From Halobacteriales archaeon SW_5_70_135 (GTDB lineage: Archaea > Halobacteriota > Halobacteria > Halobacteriales > SW-7-71-33), in NCBI GenBank assembly GCA_003022865.1, contig PXSK01000011.1:1-60220 (forward strand): 60,220 bases of DNA, in the 5' to 3' direction. The translations under genes were made by a program, and so were the position numbers. Numbering within the stretch: the first letter of the stretch is position 1; each line of letters starts with the position of its first letter. The notes under the pieces are model-generated. The model was not told the origin of the DNA. It did not search any database and saw nothing but the letters and a program-made list of their open reading frames with translations. Shown here in pieces: positions 1 to 9,387 of this stretch.

Positions 1-34
1 TCAGCCCGGTGATCTCCTGTGGGGGTCCCTGCAT
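1..34 (-). CDS. Possible N-terminus of a gene running off the left edge
   Basis: An ATG read leftward from base 34 opens a frame of eleven codons (M-Q-G-P-P-Q-E-I-T-G-L) that reaches the window edge without a stop. The composition fits a haloarchaeal coding start, but the fragment is too short to assign to a family and no clear ribosome binding site or TATA box is visible upstream. Confidence 0.3.
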   Translation of the reverse strand, partial: MQGPPQEITGL

Positions 35-146
35 ACCACGACGCTGCGATCGCAGGGGCTTATGTCTGTGCCTGCGTCAGACGGCCGTCACACGGGCGCC
101 CGGCGGCTCGGGCGCCGGAGTTCCACGACGGACGAGCGACTCGAAC

Positions 147-821
147 TCAGGCGCCGCCGAGTGACTCGATCACGTCGACCTCCACCGCGTCGTCGTCGTC
201 GGGTCCGAAGACGACCTCCTTCTCGGGCGGGTCATGCGCCGGCCAGAAGTCGGCCGCCCGGCGGGCTGCGTTCGCACCCAGTCCGCCGGGCGGCTCGACG
301 AACCACGCTACGCCCCGTAACTCGCTGGCCTGCGGGTCGAGCGTGCCCGCCTCGTACACGGCGTCGAAGAACGTCCACAGCGTGTGTGCCGCCACGTCCG
401 ACTCGGACGTCGTCGTCCGCACCCGCAACACCTGGAAGGGCTCGTCCAGCTCGACCGCGATCCCGGTCTCCTCGCGGACCTCCCGGCGGGCGGCCGCCTC
501 GTACGTCTCGCCGTCCTCGCGGCCGCCGCCGGGCAGTCCCCACGTCGGCCCGTCGACCGCACGGTTGAGGATCAGCAACACGTGTGCGGCGTCCGGTCCC
601 GCGTCGTCGGGCATCGACGCGCTCAGTGCCGGGGCCGACCCGGGCTGGCGCACCGTCCAGGCGTAACTGCCGCCGGTGTAGCCGTCCGTCGCCGCCGAGC
701 GCAGCCGGTCGAACCGCTCGGCGGGGACCCGCTCGTCGAGGACCGTCACTGGCGGGTCGCAGTCCGCTCGCAGTCGATCGAGTCTCCGCTCGACCGTCTC
801 GTGGTTCAGTTCCTCGGGCAT
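147..821 (-). CDS. NUDIX hydrolase family protein
   Basis: Predicted 224-residue cytosolic pyrophosphohydrolase of the Nudix superfamily, which cleaves nucleoside diphosphates linked to another group; the substrate cannot be told from sequence. The Nudix box lies at residues 99-121: glycine at 99, Glu105, then R-E-V-R-E-E-T-G-I at 113-121, which supplies the metal-binding glutamates. An N-terminal region of about 75 residues precedes the fold and the C-terminus is acidic (D-D-D-D near the end). I start at the ATG at base 821, beginning M-P-E-E-L-N, because the longer open frame upstream is arginine-rich and unlike the rest. The gene diverges from the MFS transporter to its right. Family assignment is firm, exact function is not. 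Confidence 0.85.
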   Translation of the reverse strand: MPEELNHETVERRLDRLRADCDPPVTVLDERVPAERFDRLRSAATDGYTGGSYAWTVRQPGSAPALSASMPDDAGPDAAHVLLILNRAVDGPTWGLPGGGREDGETYEAAARREVREETGIAVELDEPFQVLRVRTTTSESDVAAHTLWTFFDAVYEAGTLDPQASELRGVAWFVEPPGGLGANAARRAADFWPAHDPPEKEVVFGPDDDDAVEVDVIESLGGA

Positions 822-976
822 ACCCGGGACGGCTGCCGCAGCGAGGAGACGCTTGCGGTCGACGGTGCGGTCGGCCGTCTCGCCGTCGCTCCGCGCGGCT
901 CCCGGCCGTCGCGTCACCTGGCGTACAAAAATACCGTTCGGCGGCCGTTTTTGTCCTCGCGTGCGATTTCTCTCCC

Positions 977-2257
977 GTGGACCGCACCGTCGCGAAGTAC
1001 TACGCCTTCGAGACGGCCCGCAGCGCCCACCTCGCGGGGCCGGTGTGGGTACTGTTCCTGCTCTCGCGGGGGGTCTCGTACACGGGGATCGGACTGCTGG
1101 ACGTGGCCTTCTCGGTGACGGTGCTGGTCGCGGAGGTGCCGACAGGTTACGTCGGCGACCGGGTCGGACGGCGACGGGCGCTGCTTTTGGGAACGGTCGG
1201 CAACGCCGTCGGCAGCGTGCTGTTCGCGTTCGGGCGGTCACTGCCGACCTTTCTGGTGGCCTACGTCGTGCTGGCGGTCTCACGGACGTTCGTCTCCGGC
1301 AGCGACAGCGCCTGGCTGTACGACGTGCTCCAGGCCCGCACCGGCGAGGAGACGTTCACTCGGGTCCGGGGTCGCGGACAGGCGCTCGGGCTCGTCGCCT
1401 CCGGGGTCGCCGCCGTTGCCGGCGGACTGCTCGGCAGCGTCGACCTGTCGTGGCCCTGGCTCGCCAGCGGGCTCGTGATCGGTCTCGCGGTGCCGGTCGT
1501 GGCGACGTTCCCCACGCCGGCGGCGGTCGAGCGCGAGGCGGACGGCGACTCGACGGGCGAGCGTCCCGCCGACGACGCGGGCGACCCCGACGCCGCCGAC
1601 GCGTACCCGGACGACGGCGGCGACGAGGGAGAGGGGGCGGACGAGGACCCGGACGCGCTCGCGGTCGCCTGGCGACTCCTGACGGGCCGGCTGCGCTGGT
1701 TCGTCGTCTACACCGGCGTGTTCGGGGCCGTGATGTCGGTCGTCGACTTCTTCGTCCAGCCGGTCACCCGCGACGCGGTCGAGGGGGTGTCGGCGTCGCT
1801 CGGCCTCTCGGTCGACGCTGTCGTCGTGATCGGGCTGGTGTACGCCGCGTTCACCGTCGTCTCGGCGGCGGTGACCGCCAACGCCGACCGAGTGCGCGAG
1901 GCGGTCGGCCTGGCGGGCTACTTCCGGCTGGCCCCGCCGGCGCTGGGCGTCGTGCTCGCGGCGGTGGCCGTCGTCCCGGGCGCGGCCGTCCCCGCCTTCT
2001 TCGTGACGCGAGCGGTGCGCAGTCTCACCGAGCCGCTGCAGGGCCAGTACGTCAACGACCGCACTCCCTCGGTCGGTCGTGCGACGACGCTGTCGGCCGT
2101 CGCGATGGCGCACTCGCTGCTCGCGGTGCCGCTCGAGGTCGGCGGCGGCCGCCTGGCCGACGCCGTCGGCCCGGCGACGACGGTCGCCGCCGTCGGCGTC
2201 GTCCTCGCCGTCGTCGCCGTCCCGCTGGGGGTCGCACACTTCGGCCGCGACCGGTGA
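977..2257 (+). CDS. MFS transporter
   Basis: Major facilitator superfamily integral membrane transporter of 426 residues; the transported compound is unknown. The start is the GTG at 977 (V-D-R-T-V-A-K-Y-Y). The canonical loop 2-3 motif is seen as G-Y-V-G-D-R-V-G-R-R-R-A about 60 residues in, followed by regular hydrophobic helices in two bundles. The central cytoplasmic loop, about residues 185-230, is an exceptionally acidic insert rich in Asp, Glu and Gly, a normal haloarchaeal adaptation. An A/T-rich patch at about 924-935 may be the TATA region. The gene diverges from the NUDIX gene and ends 84 bases before the frameshifted oxidoreductase. It resembles drug or metabolite efflux members, but that is only general similarity. 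Confidence 0.85.
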   Translation: MDRTVAKYYAFETARSAHLAGPVWVLFLLSRGVSYTGIGLLDVAFSVTVLVAEVPTGYVGDRVGRRRALLLGTVGNAVGSVLFAFGRSLPTFLVAYVVLAVSRTFVSGSDSAWLYDVLQARTGEETFTRVRGRGQALGLVASGVAAVAGGLLGSVDLSWPWLASGLVIGLAVPVVATFPTPAAVEREADGDSTGERPADDAGDPDAADAYPDDGGDEGEGADEDPDALAVAWRLLTGRLRWFVVYTGVFGAVMSVVDFFVQPVTRDAVEGVSASLGLSVDAVVVIGLVYAAFTVVSAAVTANADRVREAVGLAGYFRLAPPALGVVLAAVAVVPGAAVPAFFVTRAVRSLTEPLQGQYVNDRTPSVGRATTLSAVAMAHSLLAVPLEVGGGRLADAVGPATTVAAVGVVLAVVAVPLGVAHFGRDR

Positions 2258-2341
2258 CCGCGCTCCGGCCGACGTGACCCGTCGTCCCTGGCGGGCCGGT
2301 CGCCCCCGGATCGATGTGAGCCCGCGGCGCAGGTCGGCGGC

Positions 2342-3800
2342 GTGGACCCGTTCGTCGTCGTCGGCGGCGACGCGGCCGGCCTGAGCGCCGCCAGCGAGTG
2401 CGAGCGGGAGGCCCCCGAGCGGGAGGTGGTCGTCTTCGAGCGCGGCCGCTGGGTGTCGTACACACACTGTGGGATGCCGTACTACGTCAAGGGCGAGGTC
2501 GCCCGACTGGAGGACCTGCTTTCGCTGTCGCCCGCCGAGGTCGAGGACCGCGGCGTCGACCTTCGGCGCGGTCACGAGGTCGTCGGGATCGACACCGACC
2601 GCGAGGTCGTCGAGGTGGTCGTGCGCGAGGCGGCCGAGGGACCGGGCGGCGGCGAGCACGACGTCGGCGAACGGTTCGAACAGCCGTACGGCGACCTTCT
2701 GATCGGGACGGGAGCGAGCGCCCGCGAGGCGTTCGACCGTTCGCTGACGGGGTCGTTCACGATGCACGGCTGGACAGCGCCGCGGCGATGCGAGCCTTCC
2801 TCGCGGAGCCGACGACGTTCGACCCCGAGGACGTCGACGGCTCGTACGTCGACCGCGACCCAGTACGGGAGTACGGGCGACGATATCCGCCGTCGTCGGC
2901 GGCGATCGTCGGCGGCTACGTCGGCGTCGAGACCGCCGAGGCGCTCGCCGCGCACGACCTCGACGTCCACCTCTACCAGCGCGGCGAGCACCTGCTGCCG
3001 CCGTCCGGCCCCGCGGTCGGGCGAGCGCGTCGAAGAGCACCTCCGCGAGCAGGGTGTGACGGTGCACACCGGCGTCAGCGTCGACTGCCTCACCGGCGAG
3101 GACCGCGTCGAGCGCGTCGAGTGCGACGGCGACCGTCGCTCGGTGAACACGGCCGTCGTCGGTGTCGGCGTCGAGCCGAACGTCTCGCTCGTCGCGGACA
3201 CGCCGGTCGCGCCGGGCGACTCCGGCGCGATCGCCGTCGACGAGTACGGCGAGACGAGCGCCGACGGTGTGTACGCCGCCGGCGACTGCGCCGAGGCGGA
3301 ACACGCGGTGACGGGCGAGCCGACGTGGGTGCCGCTCGGGCTGACCGCCGACCGCGCCGGCCGTGCGGTGGACGCGACGGTCGCCGGCGACCCGACGCCC
3401 GTGGGAACGATCGCCGGCACGGCCGTGCTGAAGGCCTTCGACCTAGGCGCCGGCCGTACGGGCTTCGTCAGCGAGGCCCGGGCGCGTGAGGCGGGCTTCG
3501 ACCCGGCGAGCGAGACGATCACCGCCGGCTCGCGGTCGGGCTACTATTCCGGCGCGGCCGAGACGACCGTGGCGCTCGTGGCCGACCGGGAGACGGACCG
3601 CGTCCTCGGCGGCGCCACGGTGGGCGAGGACCGCGCGGCGAAGCGGATCGATCCCCTGGCGACCGCGCTCGACTCGGGCGTGGCCGCCGCCGACGTGGAG
3701 CGACTCGACTCGGGCTACGCGTCGCCGTTCTCCCCCGTCTGGGACCCGCTGCTGGTCGCCGCGAAGGTGCTCGACGGACATCGATCCGGCCGCGGAGTGA
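2342..3800 (+). pseudogene. FAD/NAD(P)-dependent oxidoreductase (CoA-disulfide reductase-like), three frameshifts
   Basis: The conceptual product is a pyridine nucleotide-disulfide oxidoreductase close to CoA-disulfide reductase or NADH oxidase. It starts at GTG 2342 with a dinucleotide-binding start (F-V-V-V-G-G-D-A-A-G-L-S), then the redox-cysteine region Y-T-H-C-G-M-P-Y-Y, an NAD-binding fold around A-I-V-G-G-Y-V-G-V-E, and the C-terminal FAD motif G-V-Y-A-A-G-D-C-A-E. The frame is broken three times: a base appears missing at 2770/2771, an extra G lies at 3019-3021, and an extra G at 3776/3777. Undoing these gives one continuous protein of about 485 residues ending D-I-D-P-A-A-E at 3800. 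The flanking frames keep full similarity, so this is either recent decay or sequencing error. As written, no full-length protein is made. Confidence 0.8.
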
Positions 3801-3908
3801 CTCCCGACGGCCGCGACCGCCGCCGTCCGCCGTCCGCCGACCACGAGAGTGACCGACCCCCGGGACCGGCACCGGGAACCGGCTCCGGAGCCGACGCGGG
3901 GGCCGGAG

Positions 3909-4187
3909 TCAGTCGGCGCTCGGCCGGCACACCTTCCAGGTGGTACCGGAGGAGTACCCCCACTTCTCGACGCCGACGTCGGTCTCGGCGCGCAGCAGCG
4001 CGGCCATGTTGACGCCGACCTCCTTGGCGGTCATGTCGAGGTCGGCGGCGACGAGCCGCGACTTGAAGTACGAGCAGCCGCCGGGGTCGGTCTCCGCGCG
4101 CAGGTAGCCGAGGATGCGACGCTGTTTCGCCGTGAGGTCGTCGACGACGTCGCTCGTCTCCCCGTTCGCGTCGGCGGTCGTGCTCAT
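3909..4187 (-). CDS. DUF7123-type small protein
   Basis: A 92-residue protein of a haloarchaea-restricted family. The conserved core is visible as L-T-A-K-Q-R-R-I-L-G-Y-L-R, then Y-F-K-S-R-L-V-A and E-K-W-G-Y-S-S-G-T-T-W-K-V near the C-terminus. The pattern looks like a winged-helix or similar DNA-binding fold, which would make it a candidate small regulator, but this is inference and no function is established to my knowledge. The ATG at 4187 gives the usual family length; a longer open frame upstream is unlikely to be coding. It faces the frameshifted oxidoreductase tail to tail and diverges from the glycosyltransferase gene. Confidence 0.8.
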   Translation of the reverse strand: MSTTADANGETSDVVDDLTAKQRRILGYLRAETDPGGCSYFKSRLVAADLDMTAKEVGVNMAALLRAETDVGVEKWGYSSGTTWKVCRPSAD

Positions 4188-4405
4188 ACTACCCGATCGA
4201 GACAGGCTCACATAGACGGTCTGGTACGGTCGGTTAACGGCACGCCGTCGGGCGGTCTCCGTCGGGCGGGGTCCGACTGCGGGTCGAGAGCGACGCCCCG
4301 CGGGCGGTTCCGGCGCCGCCGTTGGTACGGGTGACGACCGCCGGCTACGGGGGGACACGCGGAACTCCAGAAGGTTCATGGCCGCAGACGGGCGACTCGG
4401 GCGTA

Positions 4406-6280
4406 ATGGACGGCCAGGACTCCGCGGCGGACGAGCCGACGGTCCCGACGGAGTCCGCGGTCGAGGTGAGCGCAGTGTTGCCGGCGTACGACGAGGCCGA
4501 CACCGTCGAGCACACCGTCGAGACCACCCTGGGGCGCCTCGCCGCCTTCCTTCCGGCAGGTGCGTACGAGGTGATCGTCGCGGAGGACGGCTGCGAGGAC
4601 CGCACGCCGGCGATCGCCGACCGGCTGGCGAGCGAGGACTCCCGCGTGAGACACGTCCACAGTGACGAGCGACTGGGCCGGGGCGGCGCCCTGGAGCAGG
4701 CGTTCCGCGCCGCCGACGGCGAGACGCTGGTCTACTTCGACACGGACCTGGCGACGGACATGCGTCACCTGGAGGAACTGGTCGAGAGCGTCCACATGGA
4801 GGGGTACGACGTGGCGACCGGCTCCCGATGGATGCCCGGCCGCGAGGCCGACCGGCCCGCGAAACGCGGCGTCCCCTCGCGGTGGTACAACCGGCTCGTC
4901 CGGTTCGGTCTCGACTCCGAGCTGCGGGACCACCAGTGCGGCTTCAAGGCGTTCGACCGCGAGGCGCTGTTCGCGCTCCTCCCCGAAGTTGGCGACGACC
5001 ACTGGTTCTGGGACACCGAGGTGCTGGTGCGCGCGCAGGCCCGCGGCTACCGCGTGCGGGAGTTCCCCGTCGACTGGACGCCCAAGGACGACTCGAAGGT
5101 CGACCTCGTGCGGGACGTGCTCGGGATGGGCAGCCAGGTGGTGCGGACGGCGTGGTCGATGCGGGTGGCGCCGCGGCTCACCCCGCGGCGGTCGATCGCC
5201 GCCGGCGTCGTGCTGACCGTGCTGGCGCTGGCGCTGATGACCCGGTACATCCCCGTCGACGCGGTGCTCGACGGCATGGCGACGGCGGAGACAACGCTAG
5301 TCGCGCTCGCCGCGGCGGTCTACCTGCTCTCGTGGCCGCTGCGGGGGCTGCGCTACCGCGACGTCCTCGCGGCCCTCGACTGCCGGGACGGCATCGGCTT
5401 TCTGACGGGAGCGGTGTTCGTCAGCCAGACCGGCAACCTCGTCTTCCCCGCGCGGGCCGGCGACGCGGTGCGGGCGTACGTGATGAAGACTCGCCGTGGA
5501 GTGCCGTACCCGACGGGGTTCGCGTCGCTGGCCGTCGAGCGGGTGTTCGACCTGCTGACGATCGCGACGCTGGCGGGGTCGGTGCTTCTCGGACTCGCGG
5601 CGACCGGCGAGGCGACGCCGCTGGCGCGGGCGGTGCTCGGCGACACGGGGGCGACGGCCGGCAGTGCCGGTCGCGTCGGCGTCGCCGTCGCCGGAGCCGT
5701 CGGCGTGACGGCACTCGTGGCCGTCGTCGCGATCCTCGCGTCGGCACGCTCGGAGCGCACGCTCGTCCGGACGGCGTTCCGGCGGGTGAGCGCCGACCGG
5801 TACGCCGACCGGGTCGCGGCGGTCGTCGAGCGGTTCGCCGGCGACGTCCAGCGGGTGGCCGTCGACTCCTCGGCCTTCGCCCGCGTCGGCGCCGGCAGTC
5901 TCGCCGTCTGGACGCTCGACGTGCTGACGGCGGCGCTCGTCCTGGCGGCCTTCCCCGCCGTCGACCTGCCCGCCGGCCAGCTGCTCGCCGTCTGCCTGTT
6001 CGCCGTCAGCGTCGGCAACCTCGCGAAGGTGCTGCCGCTCTCCCCGGGTGGGATCGGCCTGTACGAGGGCGCGTTCACGCTGCTGGTGGTGGCGCTCACC
6101 CCGGTCGCCGCCCCCGTCGCCCTCGGTGCCGCCGTCCTCGACCACGCGGTGAAGAACCTGGTCACCGTCGTCGGCGGCACCGTCTCGATGCTGTATCTCA
6201 ACGTCTCGCTGACGACCGCCGTCGCCGAGGCCGACTCCGGGCAGGTGACCGCTCCCGACGCCGAGACCGTCGACGACTAG
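4406..6280 (+). CDS. Glycosyltransferase 2 fused to flippase-like membrane domain (AglD-like)
   Basis: A 624-residue fusion. Residues 20-255 are a family 2 glycosyltransferase of the dolichol-phosphate hexosyltransferase type: V-S-A-V-L-P-A-Y-D-E-A at the nucleotide site, V-A-E-D-G-C-E-D, and the metal-binding D-T-D at 112-114. From about residue 265 comes a polytopic domain of the lysylphosphatidylglycerol synthase/UPF0104 type, including F-P-A-R-A-G-D-A-V-R and S-P-G-G-I-G-L-Y-E-G. The same order of domains occurs in Haloferax AglD, which loads the last sugar of the S-layer N-glycan onto dolichol phosphate, so a role in cell-surface glycosylation is likely. The ATG at 4406 is chosen because the upstream open frame lacks family similarity. 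A separate stand-alone flippase-like gene lies at 56157-57191. Confidence 0.82.
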   Translation: MDGQDSAADEPTVPTESAVEVSAVLPAYDEADTVEHTVETTLGRLAAFLPAGAYEVIVAEDGCEDRTPAIADRLASEDSRVRHVHSDERLGRGGALEQAFRAADGETLVYFDTDLATDMRHLEELVESVHMEGYDVATGSRWMPGREADRPAKRGVPSRWYNRLVRFGLDSELRDHQCGFKAFDREALFALLPEVGDDHWFWDTEVLVRAQARGYRVREFPVDWTPKDDSKVDLVRDVLGMGSQVVRTAWSMRVAPRLTPRRSIAAGVVLTVLALALMTRYIPVDAVLDGMATAETTLVALAAAVYLLSWPLRGLRYRDVLAALDCRDGIGFLTGAVFVSQTGNLVFPARAGDAVRAYVMKTRRGVPYPTGFASLAVERVFDLLTIATLAGSVLLGLAATGEATPLARAVLGDTGATAGSAGRVGVAVAGAVGVTALVAVVAILASARSERTLVRTAFRRVSADRYADRVAAVVERFAGDVQRVAVDSSAFARVGAGSLAVWTLDVLTAALVLAAFPAVDLPAGQLLAVCLFAVSVGNLAKVLPLSPGGIGLYEGAFTLLVVALTPVAAPVALGAAVLDHAVKNLVTVVGGTVSMLYLNVSLTTAVAEADSGQVTAPDAETVDD

Positions 6281-6338
6281 TCCCGTCGGGCCCGGCAGCG
6301 ATCGCCGCGCTTGTGTCGTCGGGCCGCCATCGGCGCGT

Positions 6339-7016
6339 ATGCACGGCTCTCTCTCGTTCGACTCGTTCGTGCTGGCGGCCTCGCTGTCGGACCTCTCGCT
6401 GGCGCCCGACGCCCGCGAGCACGCCGACCTCGTCGAGTTCCGGATGGACCTCGCGAGCGAGCCGCTGTCGGCGCTTCGCGCCTACGGCGGCGACCTGCCG
6501 GTGCTCGCCACGAACCGCGCCGAGCGCGAGGGCGGCGCGGCCGCCGGCGAGAGTCGACTCGACGCCCTCGTCCGGGCGGCGCGGGAGCCAGCCGTCGTCG
6601 CCGTCGACGTGGAGCTGTCGGCGGTCGAGACGGGCGACGCCGACGGCGTCCTGGCGGCCGCCGACGAGGCGGGGGTCGCGACGGTCGTCTCCGCTCACGA
6701 CTTCGAGGGGACGCCGTCGCGGGACCGGATGCGAGAGACGCTCGCGGCCGCCGCCGACCGCGGCACCGTGGGGAAACTGGCGGTGACGGCCGCCGACGCC
6801 GGCGACGTGCTCGACCTGCTCGCGGTCACCCGCGAGCGGACGCGGGCCGGCGACCGCGTGGCGACGACGGCGATGGGCGAGCCGGGCCGACACGCTCGGG
6901 CGGTCGCCCCGCTGTACGGCTCGCGGATCGGCTACGCGCCGCCCGCGGCCGCCGGGGCGACCGCGCCGGGACAGTACGACCTCGCCACGCTCGCCGGCCT
7001 GGTCGAGACGCTGTGA
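6339..7016 (+). CDS. aroD: 3-dehydroquinate dehydratase, type I
   Basis: A 225-residue class I dehydroquinase converting 3-dehydroquinate to 3-dehydroshikimate in the shikimate pathway through a Schiff base. The catalytic lysine is Lys146 in G-T-V-G-K-L-A-V-T, the general acid-base histidine is His120 in V-V-S-A-H-D-F-E-G-T, and E-F-R-M-D at 33-37 matches the substrate-binding region. Length is typical. It converges with the DHQ synthase II gene only 17 bases away, so consecutive steps of one pathway (synthesis and dehydration of dehydroquinate) are encoded tail to tail. Confidence 0.92.
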   Translation: MHGSLSFDSFVLAASLSDLSLAPDAREHADLVEFRMDLASEPLSALRAYGGDLPVLATNRAEREGGAAAGESRLDALVRAAREPAVVAVDVELSAVETGDADGVLAAADEAGVATVVSAHDFEGTPSRDRMRETLAAAADRGTVGKLAVTAADAGDVLDLLAVTRERTRAGDRVATTAMGEPGRHARAVAPLYGSRIGYAPPAAAGATAPGQYDLATLAGLVETL

Positions 7017-7033
7017 CCTCGTAATTCCGGTCG

Positions 7034-8500
7034 TCACTTCTCGACGACGCGCTCCTCGACGGCGGTGCCGAAGTGGCGGCCGGTCGGCTCGTACAGCAGT
7101 CGCACCCGGTCGCCCGATTCCAGGTCGGTGACGGCGGTGCGACCCTCGTCGGTGGCGACCTTGACCGTCTCGGCGTTCTGCACGAGCGTCTCGACGCGGT
7201 CGTCCTCGTTTTCGTCCTCGCCCTCGCCCTCACCGTCGACAGCGGCGTTGACGGCGACGGCGACGCGGAACATCGGGCGACGCTCTATTTTCACCCGGCC
7301 GACGACCGCCGTTCGCGTCTCGCCGTCGATGTCGGCGACGAGCACCTCGTCGCCGCTCTCCAGCTCCGCGAGGTACCGCGTCTCGCCGCCGGGCGTGCGG
7401 ACGTAGGCGTGGACGGCGCCGGCGTTCACCCGGAACGGTCGCGGGTCGACGTACGGCGAGTCGGCGGTCTCGGCGTGGACGAACAGCAGCCCCCGGCTCA
7501 TCGACCCGACGAGCATGCCCTCGTCGTCGCCCATCAGCGTGCCGGTGTCGACACAGACGCGGTCGGCGGAGCCGGCCTCCTCGACGGCGGCGACCTCGCC
7601 CCAGGCGAGTTCGAACGTCTCCCGGGCCGCGGCCTCCCGCAGCTCGACGGTGCGGCGGATCTCGTCGGGGTCGTCCGTGTCGAGGAGAACGCCGTCGACG
7701 CCGCGTTCGAGCGTCTCGAAGGCAGTCTCGGCCTCCTCGGCGGACGTGACGCCGGCGACGAGGTTGGTGCGGTCGCCGACGTCGGCGACGAGGTTCTCCG
7801 TCGGGATCACCGTCCAGTCCTCGCCGACCACGAGCGCCACGTCGGCGTCGTGGGCGGCCTCCCGGGCGAACGTCTGGTACTCCTCGCCGAGCATGCGGAC
7901 GTACGCGCCGCCGACCTCGCCGCGACGCAGCGCCGCGAGGTCCGCGGAGCCGGCGAGTTCCGGCGGCAAATCGACCGTCCCGTCGCCCTCGCTGCCCTTG
8001 CCGGCGACCGAGAGGTCGGGGTCGGGGTCGGTGCCCGTCGCCTCGGCTTCGGCCTCCATCACGTGGACGTCACCGCCGTCGAAGGCGGCGACGTTCACCG
8101 CACCCAGCTCGCGGACCCGCTCGACGTCGCGGCGGTCGACGAGCACCCAGTTCACGCCCGCCTCCAGGCTGGCGGTGATCCGCCGCTTCCGTCGCTCCCA
8201 GTCGCCGACGGCGTCGTCCGCGCGCGGCCAGACGGTGCGCTCGCGGTCGCCCTCCACGGGCGATACGCCGGCGTCGGCGTCGCTGGCACCCGTGACGCCG
8301 TCGCCCGCCGCCGGTGCGGTCTCGCCGTCGGCCGCCTCGTCGACCGGCGACCGCCGCCCGTCAGTGTCGCCGTCGGCGTTGCCGTCGCTCTCGTTCTCGC
8401 GCTCGCGCTCGTGCTCGTCCTCGTCCTCGTTCTCGGAGTGGGTGTCGGTCCCCGAGCCGGGATCGGGGTCGGGGTCGGTGTCCGGGTTGAGTTCGCTCAT
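7034..8500 (-). CDS. 3-dehydroquinate synthase II (archaeal type)
   Basis: Archaeal dehydroquinate synthase II, which oxidatively deaminates 2-amino-3,7-dideoxy-D-threo-hept-6-ulosonate and cyclises it to 3-dehydroquinate using NAD. The conserved core starts at V-W-P-R-A-D-D-A-V-G-D-W-E-R-R-K-R-R-I and ends F-G-T-A-V-E-E-R. The ATG at 8500 gives 488 residues, about 85 of them an Asp/Glu/Gly/Ser-rich N-terminal extension absent from most homologues; an in-frame GTG at 8257 would give the usual short N-terminus (M-E-G-D-R-E-R-T-V-W). I keep the ATG but the true start is open. Last gene of the trpCBA-ADH synthase run, 77 bases after its neighbour. Confidence 0.88.
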   Translation of the reverse strand: MSELNPDTDPDPDPGSGTDTHSENEDEDEHERERENESDGNADGDTDGRRSPVDEAADGETAPAAGDGVTGASDADAGVSPVEGDRERTVWPRADDAVGDWERRKRRITASLEAGVNWVLVDRRDVERVRELGAVNVAAFDGGDVHVMEAEAEATGTDPDPDLSVAGKGSEGDGTVDLPPELAGSADLAALRRGEVGGAYVRMLGEEYQTFAREAAHDADVALVVGEDWTVIPTENLVADVGDRTNLVAGVTSAEEAETAFETLERGVDGVLLDTDDPDEIRRTVELREAAARETFELAWGEVAAVEEAGSADRVCVDTGTLMGDDEGMLVGSMSRGLLFVHAETADSPYVDPRPFRVNAGAVHAYVRTPGGETRYLAELESGDEVLVADIDGETRTAVVGRVKIERRPMFRVAVAVNAAVDGEGEGEDENEDDRVETLVQNAETVKVATDEGRTAVTDLESGDRVRLLYEPTGRHFGTAVEERVVEK

Positions 8501-8577
8501 GTCTCCTTGATCGGGCAGCCGGAGTAAGAACGTGGCGACTGTCGCGGCCGCGACGGACGGGCGTCCGACGGGGCGGC

Positions 8578-9387
8578 TCAGCCGAGTTCGACGGCCCGGA
8601 GCGCGGCCTCCGGGGCCGTCCCCTCGTGGACTACGTCGGACACGGCGGCCGCCATCGCGCCGGGCCGGTCGTGCTGGAAGACGGCGCGACCGACGGAGGC
8701 GCCGGCCGCGCCGGCGGCCATCGCGTCGGCGACCGTCGTCAGCGTCTCCAGGTCGCCGCCGGGCTCGCCGCCGGCGATCAGCACCGGCAGCTCCGTCGAC
8801 TCCGTCACCCGCTCGAAGCTCTCCCGGGAGCCGCTGTAGGCGGTCTTCACCAGGTCCGCACCGACCTCCTCGGCGAGGCGGACGGCGTGGCCCAGTACCT
8901 CGGGGTCGTCCGCCGTCACGCCGGGGCCGCGGGCGTACGCCATCGCCAGCACTGGCACGCCGAGCCGGTCTGCGGCCTCCGTCACCCGCGAGAGGTCCTC
9001 GATCTGCTCGCGCTCGTGCTCGCTGCCGACGTTGATGTGATAGGAGACGGCGTCCGCCCCCAGTCGGACGGCCTCCTCGACGGTCCCCGTGCGGCGCTTG
9101 TCGTTCGCGTCCGGCCCGAGCACCGTCGAGCCGTTCAGGTGCGCGACGTAGCCCGCGTCCGCGGCGCCGGCCGCTACAGCCCGTTCGATCCCCGCCTGTG
9201 CGCGGTCGGCGACGCCCTTCTGCGTGAGGACGGCGTCGGCACCGCCCTCGACGACGCTCGCGGTCGTCGCCTCCAAGTCGACCAGGCCGTCGACCGCCCC
9301 CAGCGTGACGCCGTGGTCCATCGGGATCACGACGTACCGGTCGTCCGCGCCGATCCGCCGCAGTCGCGTCCGCACACCTAGGCTCAT
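8578..9387 (-). CDS. 2-amino-3,7-dideoxy-D-threo-hept-6-ulosonate synthase
   Basis: A 269-residue aldolase-fold enzyme related to class I fructose-bisphosphate aldolase, assigned as ADH synthase, the first step of the archaeal shikimate pathway from aspartate semialdehyde. Schiff-base Lys181 is in D-L-V-K-T-A-Y-S-G. Asp24 in I-P-M-D-H-G-V-T and Tyr151 in M-A-Y-A-R-G-P-G correspond to the catalytic Asp and Tyr described for the Methanocaldococcus enzyme. Position next to DHQ synthase II and directly behind trpA supports ADH synthase rather than a glycolytic aldolase; this pair acts together in Halobacterium. The start overlaps the trpA stop by four bases, implying coupled translation. Confidence 0.88.
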   Translation of the reverse strand: MSLGVRTRLRRIGADDRYVVIPMDHGVTLGAVDGLVDLEATTASVVEGGADAVLTQKGVADRAQAGIERAVAAGAADAGYVAHLNGSTVLGPDANDKRRTGTVEEAVRLGADAVSYHINVGSEHEREQIEDLSRVTEAADRLGVPVLAMAYARGPGVTADDPEVLGHAVRLAEEVGADLVKTAYSGSRESFERVTESTELPVLIAGGEPGGDLETLTTVADAMAAGAAGASVGRAVFQHDRPGAMAAAVSDVVHEGTAPEAALRAVELG

